Below, in pieces: positions 36,892-45,855 of a stretch of 64,000 bases of DNA. Made by a program: the position numbers and the translations under genes. The number at the start of each line of letters is the position of its first letter. Positions within the stretch are counted from its first letter, which is position 1. The notes beneath the pieces are model-generated. The model searched no databases and was not told the origin of the DNA. It saw nothing but the letters and a program-made list of their open reading frames with translations. Source of the stretch: Geodermatophilaceae bacterium URHA0031 (lineage in GTDB: Bacteria > Actinomycetota > Actinomycetes > Mycobacteriales > Geodermatophilaceae); the NCBI GenBank assembly GCA_000620205.1, contig JHVP01000013.1, positions 62,001-126,000 of the forward strand, in the 5' to 3' direction.

Positions 36892-39540
36892 GTGGCGGTC
36901 GTCGACGACATCAGCAGGCCGAGGGCCGCAGCTCCGGAGTACGACCGGCAGCCCCCTCAGGACGTCGCTGCCGAGCAGTCCGTCCTCGGCGGCATGCTGA
37001 TGAGCAAGGACGCGATCGCCGACGTCGTGGAGGTCCTGCACGGCGCGGACTTCTACCGGCCGGCGCACCAGGTGGTCTTCGACGTCATCCTCGACCTCTA
37101 CGGGCGCGGTGAGCCCGCCGACGCCATCACCGTCGCCGCCGAGCTGAACCGCACCGACCAGCTGTCCAAGATGGGTGGCGCGGTCTACCTCCACACGCTG
37201 ATCGCCTCCACGCCCACCGCGGCCAACGCCGGGTACTACGCCGCGATCGTGTCCGAGCAGGCCGTGCTCCGCCGGCTGGTCGAGGCCGGCACCCGCGTGG
37301 TGCAGCTGGGCTACGGAGCGGCCGGCGGCAAGGGCGACGTCGACGACATCGTCGACCGCGCCCAGCAGGAGATCTACGACGTCACCGAGAAGCGGATGAC
37401 CGAGGACTACTCCCGGTTGGCCGACGTCCTGCAGCCGACCATGGACGAGCTCGACGCGATCGCCTCCCGCGGTGGCACGGCGCGCGGCGTCCCGACCGGC
37501 ATCCGCGACCTCGACGAGCTCACCAACGGCCTGCAGGCCGGCCAGATGGTCGTCATCGCGGCGCGCCCTGGCGTGGGCAAATCCACGTTGGGGCTTGACA
37601 TCGCCCGGTCGGCTACGGTAAAGCACCATCTTCCCGCAGCGATCTTCTCGCTCGAGATGAGCAAGCACGAGATCACCATGCGTCTGCTCTCCGCCGAGGC
37701 GAAGGTGCCGCTGCACCACATGCGCGCCGGAACGCTGTCCGACGAGGACTGGTCCAAGCTGGCCCGCCGGATGGGCGAGATCGCCGACGCCCCGCTCTAC
37801 ATCGACGACTCACCGAACATGACGATGATGGAGATCCGGGCGAAGGCGCGGCGGCTCAAGCAGCGCAACGACCTCAAGCTGATCGTCATCGACTACCTCC
37901 AGCTGATGACCTCGGGCAAGAAGGTCGAGAGCCGCCAGCAGGAGGTCTCGGAGTTCTCCCGAGCGCTCAAGCTGCTGGCCAAGGAGTTGGAGCTCCCGGT
38001 CATCGCCATGAGCCAGCTGAACCGTGGGTCCGAGCAGCGTCAGGACAAGAAGCCGATGCTCTCCGACCTCCGCGAGTCCGGCTGCCTGACCGCGGACACC
38101 CGCATCCTCCGAGCGGACACCGGTGCGGAGGTGACGATGGGCGACCTGTTCGCGACCGGTGAGACGGACGTCCCCGTCTGGTCCCTCGACGACAACCTCC
38201 GGTACGTCCGTCGGCACCTGACGCACGTCTTCTCCACCGGGGTCAAGCAGGTCTTCCGGCTGACGACTGCCTCGGGCAAGACGGTCCGGGCCACGGCCAA
38301 CCACCCCTTCCTCACCTACGACGGCTTTCGGCCCCTGGAGGAGCTGTCGCCCGGTTCACGGATCGGCGTCCCGCGGCACGTCCCGGCGCCGGACCAGATG
38401 ACCGTCTGGGAGGACGAGAAGGTCACCCTGCTCGCCCACCTCATCGGGGACGGCAGCTTCGTCCGGAGGCAACCCCTGCGTTACGCCTCGATCGACGAGG
38501 CGAACCTGCGCGCGGTCACCCACGCGTCCCTGCACTTCGGCGTCGTCGCCGTGCGGGACGACTACGAGGCGGCCCGCTGCACGACCCTGCGGCTGCGCGC
38601 ACCCTTCCCGCTGACGCACGGTCGTCGCAACCCGATCGCGGAGTGGCTCGACGGGCTGGGCCTGTTCGGTCTGCGCAGTCACGAGAAGTTCGTGCCGGAC
38701 GCGGTGTTCCACCTGCCGAAGAAGCAGATCTCCCAGTTCCTGCGGCACCTGTGGGCGACCGACGGTTCGGTGACGGTCAACAAGAGCGGCCGGAGCGGCC
38801 GGGTCTACTACGCCTCGACCAGCCGGCGACTGGTCGACGACGTGTCCCGTCTCCTGCTGCGCTTCGGCATCTCCTCCCGGATCCACCGGGTGCAGAAGGT
38901 GGGCTACCGCGAAGGCTGGACGCTCGACATCAGCGGCTGCGACGACCAGCGACGCTTCCTGGGCGAGATCGGTGTCCACGGTGAGCGCGGCGTCGCGGCG
39001 CAGCGGCTGCTCGACATCGTCCGCGCGACCAGTGCCAACACCAATGTCGACACAGTCCCGGTCGAGGTCTGGGACCGGGTCCGCGACGTGCTGGAGGAGA
39101 AGGGCATGACCCATCGGGCCTTCGCCGCGGCCATGGGGACCGCCTTCTGCGGCAGCGCCCTGTGGAAGCACGCCCCCAGCCGTGAACGCCTCGGGCGGGT
39201 GGCGGCCGTGCTCGACGACGCCGAACTGGAGATGCAGGCGGTCAACGACGTCCTGTGGGACACCGTCGTGTCGATCGAGCCGGAAGGTACGGAGGAGGTC
39301 TACGACGCGACCGTGCTCGGAGGCCACAACTTCATCGCGGAGGGAGTGGCGGTCCACAACAGCATCGAGCAGGACGCCGACATGGTGATGATGATCCACC
39401 GCGAGGACATGTACGAGAAGGAGTCCCCGCGGGCCGGCGAGGCCGACATCATGCTGGTCAAGCACCGCAACGGACCGACCGCGAACGTCACCGTCGCCTT
39501 CCAGGGCCATTACAGCCGGTTCGTCGACATGGCGAACTGA
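36892..39540 (+). CDS. dnaB: Replicative DNA helicase DnaB, intein-containing precursor
   Basis: DnaB is the hexameric replication-fork helicase. The 882-residue precursor would splice to a 456-residue helicase, the normal size. The N-terminal domain starts near PPQDVAAEQSVLGGMLMS. The RecA-like domain has Walker A ARPGVGKST (about 224-232), FSLEMSK, LIVIDYLQLM (Walker B) and, after the intein, SIEQDADMVMMIHRE. A 426-residue intein (residues 398-823) interrupts the conserved DLRESG-SIEQDAD segment. The GTG at 36892 is chosen because the DnaB N-terminus follows; a long upstream frame is leader. A short stretch at the P-loop uses many rare codons (AAA, TTG, CTT, GTA). Confidence 0.95.
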   Translation: MAVVDDISRPRAAAPEYDRQPPQDVAAEQSVLGGMLMSKDAIADVVEVLHGADFYRPAHQVVFDVILDLYGRGEPADAITVAAELNRTDQLSKMGGAVYLHTLIASTPTAANAGYYAAIVSEQAVLRRLVEAGTRVVQLGYGAAGGKGDVDDIVDRAQQEIYDVTEKRMTEDYSRLADVLQPTMDELDAIASRGGTARGVPTGIRDLDELTNGLQAGQMVVIAARPGVGKSTLGLDIARSATVKHHLPAAIFSLEMSKHEITMRLLSAEAKVPLHHMRAGTLSDEDWSKLARRMGEIADAPLYIDDSPNMTMMEIRAKARRLKQRNDLKLIVIDYLQLMTSGKKVESRQQEVSEFSRALKLLAKELELPVIAMSQLNRGSEQRQDKKPMLSDLRESGCLTADTRILRADTGAEVTMGDLFATGETDVPVWSLDDNLRYVRRHLTHVFSTGVKQVFRLTTASGKTVRATANHPFLTYDGFRPLEELSPGSRIGVPRHVPAPDQMTVWEDEKVTLLAHLIGDGSFVRRQPLRYASIDEANLRAVTHASLHFGVVAVRDDYEAARCTTLRLRAPFPLTHGRRNPIAEWLDGLGLFGLRSHEKFVPDAVFHLPKKQISQFLRHLWATDGSVTVNKSGRSGRVYYASTSRRLVDDVSRLLLRFGISSRIHRVQKVGYREGWTLDISGCDDQRRFLGEIGVHGERGVAAQRLLDIVRATSANTNVDTVPVEVWDRVRDVLEEKGMTHRAFAAAMGTAFCGSALWKHAPSRERLGRVAAVLDDAELEMQAVNDVLWDTVVSIEPEGTEEVYDATVLGGHNFIAEGVAVHNSIEQDADMVMMIHREDMYEKESPRAGEADIMLVKHRNGPTANVTVAFQGHYSRFVDMAN
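38083..39360 (+). mobile_element. DnaB intein with LAGLIDADG homing endonuclease
   Basis: A 426-residue protein-splicing element in frame within dnaB. Splicing block A begins at Cys (CLTADTRIL), block B is ATANHPFLTYDGF with the conserved His, block F is EEVYDATVLGGHNFIAEG, and block G ends VAVHN followed by extein Ser. All key residues (Cys1, TxxH His, terminal His-Asn, +1 Ser) are present, so splicing should work. Two dodecapeptide endonuclease motifs, LLAHLIGDGSF and LRHLWATDGSV, keep their acidic residues, so homing may also be active. Between endonuclease and block F is a helix-turn-helix-like segment (MTHRAFAAAMGTAFCGSALWKH). The insertion point is the one used by the well-known Synechocystis DnaB intein. 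Confidence 0.95.
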
Positions 39541-39649
39541 CCCGTCCGTGGCCTGCCCCGTCGCCTGATCGGGTGGAGCGGCTCAAGGGCGGGACGAGCA
39601 CCGTCGAGAACTCCCGGGACGTTGTCTTCTCCCGAACAAGGAGTTCACT

Positions 39650-40390
<741 letters not shown>

Positions 40391-40398
40391 GCCCACCC

Positions 40399-40417
40399 GG
40401 GCCCGCGACACGGGCCC
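40399..40417 (+). terminator. Weak hairpin after the repeat protein
   Basis: GGGCCCG (40399-40405) and CGGGCCC (40411-40417) form a 7-bp stem with a 5-base loop shortly after the stop. Confidence 0.4.
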
Positions 40418-40449
40418 TCCGGGTCCCCGGGGAGCGGCATCCGGACGCC

Positions 40450-40455
40450 TAGCGT
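40450..40455 (+). promoter_or_regulatory. Candidate -10 element of the HNH lipoprotein gene
   Basis: TAGCGT is six bases before the GTG at 40462. The same hexamer and spacing precede the DUF222/HNH gene at 46874. Confidence 0.6.
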
Positions 40456-40461
40456 CGACGG

Positions 40462-41358
40462 GTGCCGACTCCCCGGGGGCTCCACGTGGAACATCGGACG
40501 ACCCGGGCCGTCATCGCTGCGTTGGCCCTGCTCGCCACCGCCGCCTGCCAGCCGGCGCAGACCGGTCCGGCCACCCCGGACGCCGTCTCCGAGGCCGCGG
40601 CCCAGGCGGCGGCGAGCGCGCCCGCGCTGGGCCGCGCAGCCCTCGACGTCCTGGCCACCCTCCCGGTGAAGGGCCGCGCCCCGAAGACCGGCTACGACCG
40701 GGACCAGTTCGGCCCGCAGTGGGCCGACGTCGACCGCAACGGCTGCGACACCCGCAACGACGTCCTGGCACGGGACCTGACCGACGAGGTCGTCAAGCCC
40801 GGCACCCACGACTGCGTCGTCACCAGCGGCACCCTGGCCGACCCGTACACCGGCCGGACGATCTCGTTCGTCAAGGGCGAGGGCAGCAGCGTCGACATCG
40901 ACCACGTGGTCGCCCTCAGCGACGCCTGGCAGACCGGGGCCGGCCGCTGGGACGAGGCCCGCCGCACCGCGCTGGCCAACGACCCGCTCAACCTGCTCGC
41001 CGTCGACTACTCCGCCAACCGGCAGAAGGGCGACGGCGACGCGGCCACCTGGCTGCCCCCTGAACGCGGTTACCGCTGCGCCTACGTCGCCCGCCAGGTC
41101 GCGGTGAAGGCCACCTACGGGCTGTGGGTCACCCAGGCCGAGCACGACGCGATCGCCGGCGTGCTGCAGGGCTGCCCCGGCGAGCCCGTCCCCACCCCCG
41201 CCCCGGCACCGTCCGACGTCCCCGCGGGAACGCCGCAGACGGCGCCGTACCCGGACTGCGCGGCCGCCCGGGCCGCCGGCGTCGCCCCGCTGCACCGCGG
41301 TGACCCCGGCTGGTCCGACGGCATAGACGGCGACGGGGACGGCGTCGCCTGCGAGTGA
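40462..41358 (+). CDS. HNH nuclease-like lipoprotein with Excalibur domain
   Basis: The 298-residue protein has an N-terminal lipoprotein signal (TTRAVIAALALLATAAC, Cys about residue 29), so it should be attached outside the membrane. The middle domain is DUF1524/HNH-like: VDIDHVVALSDAW with the metal-binding DxDH, followed by NDPLNLLAVDYSANRQKGDGDAATWLPP, typical of secreted HNH nucleases of Streptomyces and Corynebacterium. The C-terminus is an Excalibur calcium-binding domain ([21 protein letters not shown]... DGDGDGVACE). The GTG at 40462 follows TAGCGT by six bases. A one-mismatch parS sequence overlaps codons 6-10. A role in DNA scavenging or competition is possible but not shown. Confidence 0.85.
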   Translation: MPTPRGLHVEHRTTRAVIAALALLATAACQPAQTGPATPDAVSEAAAQAAASAPALGRAALDVLATLPVKGRAPKTGYDRDQFGPQWADVDRNGCDTRNDVLARDLTDEVVKPGTHDCVVTSGTLADPYTGRTISFVKGEGSSVDIDHVVALSDAWQTGAGRWDEARRTALANDPLNLLAVDYSANRQKGDGDAATWLPPERGYRCAYVARQVAVKATYGLWVTQAEHDAIAGVLQGCPGEPVPTPAPAPSDVPAGTPQTAPYPDCAAARAAGVAPLHRGDPGWSDGIDGDGDGVACE

Positions 41359-41373
41359 CCGCCGGCGAGTGGA

Positions 41374-41832
41374 TCAGTCGTGCAGGTTCAGCTGGTCGTG
41401 CCGCAGCGCGAAGGCGTCGATCTCCGCCGTCGTCGGGGTGCGGCCGGCGGTGGTCAGCTCGTGCAGGCCGGTGAAGTAGTCCTCCCGCGGGATCCCCGGG
41501 GTGAACAGGATGAGGAACCGCGCCCCGACGTCCGGACCGGCCGACCGGAAGCCGTGCACGCCCGAGCGCGGCACGTACACCAGGTCGCCGACGTGCGCCG
41601 TCGTCCACTGGTCCCCCGACAGCACGGCGAGTGACCCCTCCAGGACGAGGAAGGACTCGCTGAACGTCCGGTGCAGGTGCGGGCCGGGTCCCCCGCCGCC
41701 CGGCGCCATGGTGACCTCGAACAGGCCGAAGTCGCCGCGGGTCTGCGCTCCGGTGGCCACGAACCGGGTGCGCCCGGCCGACGGCTGGTGGTCGCGCCGG
41801 GACAGGGTCGCCGGGTCGGGGAGGTAGCTCAT
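41374..41832 (-). CDS. Cupin-domain protein
   Basis: The 152-residue protein is a single cupin barrel. The two cupin motifs are visible as GGGGPGPHLHRTFSESFLVLEGSLAV (motif 1, with His/His/Glu ligands) and GDLVYVPRSGVHGFRSAG (motif 2). Such small cupins include isomerases, dioxygenases and sensory proteins, so no reaction can be assigned. The ATG at 41832 is chosen because GGGAGG is nine bases upstream; a GTG three codons earlier lacks space for a ribosome site. It is convergent with the HNH lipoprotein gene and divergent from the lipase-like gene. Confidence 0.85.
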   Translation of the reverse strand: MSYLPDPATLSRRDHQPSAGRTRFVATGAQTRGDFGLFEVTMAPGGGGPGPHLHRTFSESFLVLEGSLAVLSGDQWTTAHVGDLVYVPRSGVHGFRSAGPDVGARFLILFTPGIPREDYFTGLHELTTAGRTPTTAEIDAFALRHDQLNLHD

Positions 41833-41916
41833 GGAGCGCACCCTCCCACCCCGGTGGACGAGTTGTGAGCGGCCTCACCCAGGGCTAGACAGAGGTCCCC
41901 GATCAATGGAGATCTC

Positions 41917-43821
41917 GTGACGCCACTGTCCTGGCGACGGTCGACTGCTGCCCTCGCGGGCACGCTCGCCCTCACCGCCGGCTTCGCCGCCGGCGCACCC
42001 GCAGCCCTCGCCCACCCGGGCAAGGCCGTGCCCCTCTCGGTCTTCCCCAGCGACGACCTCACCGTCCCGGACCCCGGCCAGCTCACCGGACGCCGGATCG
42101 CGCTGCCGACCACCGGCTGCGGTGCCCCGGTCAGCTGCGGGTTGGTCCAGGAGCTCGACCAGCTCGACGGCTTCGACCTCGACCCGCGCATCGCGGTGCA
42201 GTTCAGCGCCCCGGTGGACCCCGCCGAGGCGGCCGCGCGGATCAGCGTGAGGGAGGAGCACGGCGGCTGGCGCACCGGCGTGGACCGGGTCGTGTGGGAC
42301 CCGGCCACCAACACGCTCTACGCCCACCCGGCCGAGGAGCTCGCCCCGGGCACCACCTACCGGCTGCGGGTCCAGGGCGGCCCGGCGAACGGCGCCACCC
42401 AGGACCGCTTCACCACGATGAGCGCCACCGACGGCTTGCTCGACCTCCGGCGCCAGCTCGACAGCGGCAGCGCCTTCTCCGCCGCCGGCATCACCGCGCC
42501 GGGCCTGCAGGTGGAGGGCACCTTCCCGGCCGCCGGCACGACGGTGACCTGGACGCAGGACCAGGGCGCCACCGACGTCCCGACGCCCGTGGTGATCCCG
42601 GAGGCCGCCACCGGCGGCACCCTCGTCTTCGGCTCCTACCTGGCTCCGAGCTGGCTGCAGCCCGACGTCACGATCGACCAGACGCCGACCGGCGACGACG
42701 GCCCCGCGCCGGTGGGCCAGCAGCGGCTGCCCTTCCTCGCGGTGCTGCCGCCCGGCACCCCGCCCCCCGGTGGCTGGCCGGTCGCCGTCTTCGGGCACGG
42801 CTTCACCGGCAACGACACCAACGTGCTGCTCGCCGCGGTCGCCAACAGCCAGCAGGGCATCGCGACCATCGGCACCAACGTCGTCGGCCACGGGTACGGC
42901 CCTGACAGCACGTACACGATCGCCAGCGGCGGGACCACGACCACGCTGTCCTCCCACGGCCGCGGGGTCGACCAGGACGGCAACGGGCAGATCGCCAACA
43001 CCGAGGGCTCGTCGGCCACCGGCGCCGCCGCGGCCCAGTCCTCCCGGGACGCCCTCCGGCAGACGGCGGCGGACATCATGACGCTGGTCCGCTCGGTCGG
43101 CGGCACCGACGTGGACGCCGACGGGACGCCGGACCTGTCCGGGGACGACGTCACCTACTTCGGGCAGAGCTTCGGGGGCATCTACGGCACGATGCTCACC
43201 GGCGCCGACCCGGCGGTCACCAGGTCGGTGCTCAACGTCGCCGGTGGTCCGATCACCGAGATCACCCGGCTGTCGCCGTCCTTCCGCCCGCTCGTGACCG
43301 CGACGCTGCAGGCGGCCGGGTTGCTCAACAGCCCCGACCCGACCCGCAACTTCTTCCAGGAGCAGCTGCCGCTGCGCGGTGAGGGTCCGGTGACGGTCAC
43401 CGCGCCCGGTGCGCTGGCCATCCAGGAGTTCCTGGCCCGGTCGACCTGGCTGTCCCGCCCGGGCAGCCCGGAGACGTTCGCCCCGCTGATCGAGCCGGAG
43501 CGGGCACTGTTCCAGGTCGCCTTCGGTGACCAGACGGTGTCGAACCCGACGGCGTACACCGTGATCGCCGCTGGGGACCTGTGGTCGCGGACCAGCCTCT
43601 ACCGAAACGACAAGACGGCGAACGCCGCGAACAACCCGCACTCCTTCCTGCTCAACCTGCTGCTCCCGGCGGCGGGCCAGGGCCAGGCGCAGGTGGCGGC
43701 GTTCCTCGGCCGGGGCGAGGTCATCGACCCCGACGGCCCTGGGGCGGTGTGGGAGGTGCCGATCAGCGACCCGGCGGTGCTCCTGCCGCTGAACTTCGCC
43801 CAGCCGGCGCTGCGGCCGTGA
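41917..43821 (+). CDS. Secreted lipase/esterase-like protein with Ig-like domain
   Basis: The 634-residue protein has a signal peptide (STAALAGTLALTAGFAAGAPAALA), an N-terminal Ig-like domain (FSAPVDPAEAAARISV ... APGTTYRLRVQG, like Big_5), then an alpha/beta hydrolase. The oxyanion region is PVAVFGHGFTGNDTNVLL and the nucleophile elbow is TYFGQSFGGIYGTML (GxSxG). Asp-rich calcium-like motifs (DQDGNGQ, DVDADGTPDL) lie between them. The layout resembles bacterial virulence-factor lipase-type proteins. The GTG at 41917 is preceded by GGAG at 41908. The next gene is convergent, three bases away. Confidence 0.83.
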   Translation: MTPLSWRRSTAALAGTLALTAGFAAGAPAALAHPGKAVPLSVFPSDDLTVPDPGQLTGRRIALPTTGCGAPVSCGLVQELDQLDGFDLDPRIAVQFSAPVDPAEAAARISVREEHGGWRTGVDRVVWDPATNTLYAHPAEELAPGTTYRLRVQGGPANGATQDRFTTMSATDGLLDLRRQLDSGSAFSAAGITAPGLQVEGTFPAAGTTVTWTQDQGATDVPTPVVIPEAATGGTLVFGSYLAPSWLQPDVTIDQTPTGDDGPAPVGQQRLPFLAVLPPGTPPPGGWPVAVFGHGFTGNDTNVLLAAVANSQQGIATIGTNVVGHGYGPDSTYTIASGGTTTTLSSHGRGVDQDGNGQIANTEGSSATGAAAAQSSRDALRQTAADIMTLVRSVGGTDVDADGTPDLSGDDVTYFGQSFGGIYGTMLTGADPAVTRSVLNVAGGPITEITRLSPSFRPLVTATLQAAGLLNSPDPTRNFFQEQLPLRGEGPVTVTAPGALAIQEFLARSTWLSRPGSPETFAPLIEPERALFQVAFGDQTVSNPTAYTVIAAGDLWSRTSLYRNDKTANAANNPHSFLLNLLLPAAGQGQAQVAAFLGRGEVIDPDGPGAVWEVPISDPAVLLPLNFAQPALRP

Positions 43822-43824
43822 CCG

Positions 43825-44451
43825 TCAGCTCCGGCTGAGGACGGCCACCAGGAAGTCGGCGCCGGGGGCGTAGGGACGCAGGTCCCACGTCGACAGCAGG
43901 ACGTCGGGCGACAGCCCGGCGCCCCGGGCGTCGTCCAGGAAGTCCTCGAACGGGTAGCCGCGGCCGGCACCGAAGCCGATGGCCGCCCGGCCACCGGGGG
44001 CGAGGTGCGTGCGCAGCCGGCGCAGCACCTCGCCCCGGGTGCTCGGGGCCAGGAACGTCATGACGTTGCCCGCGCAGACGACCGCGTCGAACGGCTCCGG
44101 GATCCCGGCCGCGGGCAGGTCCAGCTCGGCGAGGTCCCCGACGAGCCACCGCGGGCCGGGGTGGTCGGCCTCCGCGGCGGCGATCAGCACCGGGTCGCCG
44201 TCCACGCCGACGACGGTGTGCCCTGCCCCGGCGAGCCAGCCGCCGACCCGGCCGGGCCCGCACCCGGCGTCCAGCACCCGGGAGCCGCGCGGCAGCATCG
44301 CGTCGACCAGCCGGGCCTCGCCGGCCAGGTCCATGCCCTGCGCCGCCAGCCTGCGGAACCGCTCCACGTAGGCGGCCGAGTGGCCGGGGTCCTCGGTGCT
44401 CATCCGCGCCCAGGCGCTCTGCTCCACCACCGGCTCATCATGGCGCGGCAT
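43825..44451 (-). CDS. Class I SAM-dependent methyltransferase
   Basis: The 208-residue enzyme has the SAM-binding motif I VLDAGCGPGRVGGWLAGAGH, motif II VVGVDGDPVLI, and the post-motif segment FDAVVCAGNVMTFLAPSTRGEVLRRLRTHLAPGG. The acceptor is not predictable; the fold fits small-molecule methyltransferases. The start is uncertain: ATG at 44451 or 44454, or an internal ATG at 44403 (STEDPGHSAAYVERF); none has a strong ribosome site. It is divergent from dinB, whose GTG is only about 10 bases away, so promoters of the two genes must overlap. Confidence 0.8.
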   Translation of the reverse strand: MPRHDEPVVEQSAWARMSTEDPGHSAAYVERFRRLAAQGMDLAGEARLVDAMLPRGSRVLDAGCGPGRVGGWLAGAGHTVVGVDGDPVLIAAAEADHPGPRWLVGDLAELDLPAAGIPEPFDAVVCAGNVMTFLAPSTRGEVLRRLRTHLAPGGRAAIGFGAGRGYPFEDFLDDARGAGLSPDVLLSTWDLRPYAPGADFLVAVLSRS

Positions 44452-44461
44452 CATCGGGGGC

Positions 44462-45805
44462 GTGCGTCGGGCGCCCAGCATCCTCCATCTCGACCTCGAC
44501 GCCTTCTTCGCCGCCGTGGAGCAGCGCGACAAGCCGTCGCTCCGGGGCCGGCCGGTCGTCGTCGGCGGCACCGGCGGGCGGGGCGTCGTCGCCACCGCCT
44601 CCTACGAGGCCCGGGCGTACGGCGCGCGCAGTGCGATGCCCACAGCCGAGGCGCGGCGGATCTGCCCGCCCGGCACCGCGTTCCTCGGCGGCCGGTTCGC
44701 CGCCTACCGGCGCACCTCGGACGTCGTCATGGCGCTGCTGCGGGAGCTCTCCCCGCTGGTCGAGCCGGTCTCCATCGACGAGGCCTACGTCGACCTGGCC
44801 GCCGGTGACCACGACCTGTCGGTGCCCGGGGTGACCGCGCTGGCCCTCGACCTCAAGGCCCGGATCGCCGCGGCCACCGGCGGGGTGACCGGCTCGGTCG
44901 GCGTCGGCACGTCGAAGTCGCTGGCGAAGATCGGCTCGGAGCTGGACAAGCCGGACGGGCTGACCGTCGTCCCGGCCGGGAGCGAGCTCGACGTGCTGCA
45001 CCCGCTGCCGGTGCGCAGCCTCGGCGGCGTCGGCCCGGCCACCGCCGAGCGGCTCGCGCAGATCAAGGTGACGACGATCGGCGACCTGCACCGGCTCTCG
45101 CTGGTCGACCTCACCACCCTGGTCGGCCAGGCGCACGGCACCGGCCTGTACCGGCTGGCCCGCGCCGACGACGACCGTGCGGTCGTCACCGACCGGGAGG
45201 CCAAGTCGGTCAGCGCGGAGGAGACCTTCGCCCGCGACCTCACCGACCCGGCCCGGCTGACCGCCGAGATCGACGCGCTCGCCGGCCGGGTGGGCAGCCG
45301 GCTGCAGCGCTCCGGCACGTCCGGCCGCACCGTGACCCTCAAGGTCCGCCGCTACGACTTCACCACCCTCACCCGCTCGCTGACCCTCCCCCAGCCCGTG
45401 GACGACGCCCGGCAGATCGCCGAGGTGGCCCGCCGGCTGCTGGGCGCGGTGGACCGCAGCGGCGGGCTGCGGCTGCTCGGTGTCGGCGTCTCCGGGCTGT
45501 CCCCCTACGCGCAGGGCGACCTGTTCGCCCAGGCCCTCGACGAGCCCACCGAGGTGACCGAGCAGCCCGAGCCGCTGCCGACCGACCCGGCGCCCGGCCC
45601 TGCCGTCGTCGCCTGGCACCCCGGGCAGGACGTCGTCCACACCGGTCTCGGCGCGGGCTGGGTGTGGGGCAGCGGGCTGAACCGGGTGACGGTCCGGTTC
45701 GAGGGCCCACGGACGGCGCCCGGGCCGGTGCGCACGTTGCGCGCCGACGACCCCGACCTGCAGCCGGCCGACCCGCCGGACTGGACCACCCCTGACGGGG
45801 GGTGA
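44462..45805 (+). CDS. dinB: DNA polymerase IV (Y-family)
   Basis: Pol IV performs translesion synthesis. The 447-residue protein starts APSILHLDLDAFFAAVEQRDKPSLRG with catalytic Asp residues, has SIDEAYVDL (SxDE catalytic pair) near residue 105, a little-finger domain, and the clamp-binding motif QGDLF near residue 348. The last 90 residues (PGQDVVHTGLGAGWVWGSGLNRVTVRFEG...) are an extra beta domain found in actinobacterial DinB proteins. The GTG at 44462 is the first codon before the conserved core. No SOS box was seen upstream. Confidence 0.94.
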   Translation: MRRAPSILHLDLDAFFAAVEQRDKPSLRGRPVVVGGTGGRGVVATASYEARAYGARSAMPTAEARRICPPGTAFLGGRFAAYRRTSDVVMALLRELSPLVEPVSIDEAYVDLAAGDHDLSVPGVTALALDLKARIAAATGGVTGSVGVGTSKSLAKIGSELDKPDGLTVVPAGSELDVLHPLPVRSLGGVGPATAERLAQIKVTTIGDLHRLSLVDLTTLVGQAHGTGLYRLARADDDRAVVTDREAKSVSAEETFARDLTDPARLTAEIDALAGRVGSRLQRSGTSGRTVTLKVRRYDFTTLTRSLTLPQPVDDARQIAEVARRLLGAVDRSGGLRLLGVGVSGLSPYAQGDLFAQALDEPTEVTEQPEPLPTDPAPGPAVVAWHPGQDVVHTGLGAGWVWGSGLNRVTVRFEGPRTAPGPVRTLRADDPDLQPADPPDWTTPDGG

Positions 45806-45855
45806 CCCCCCTTCGGGCGTGGGCGGACGCCGCTGGGCACGGCAGACTCCCCGTC

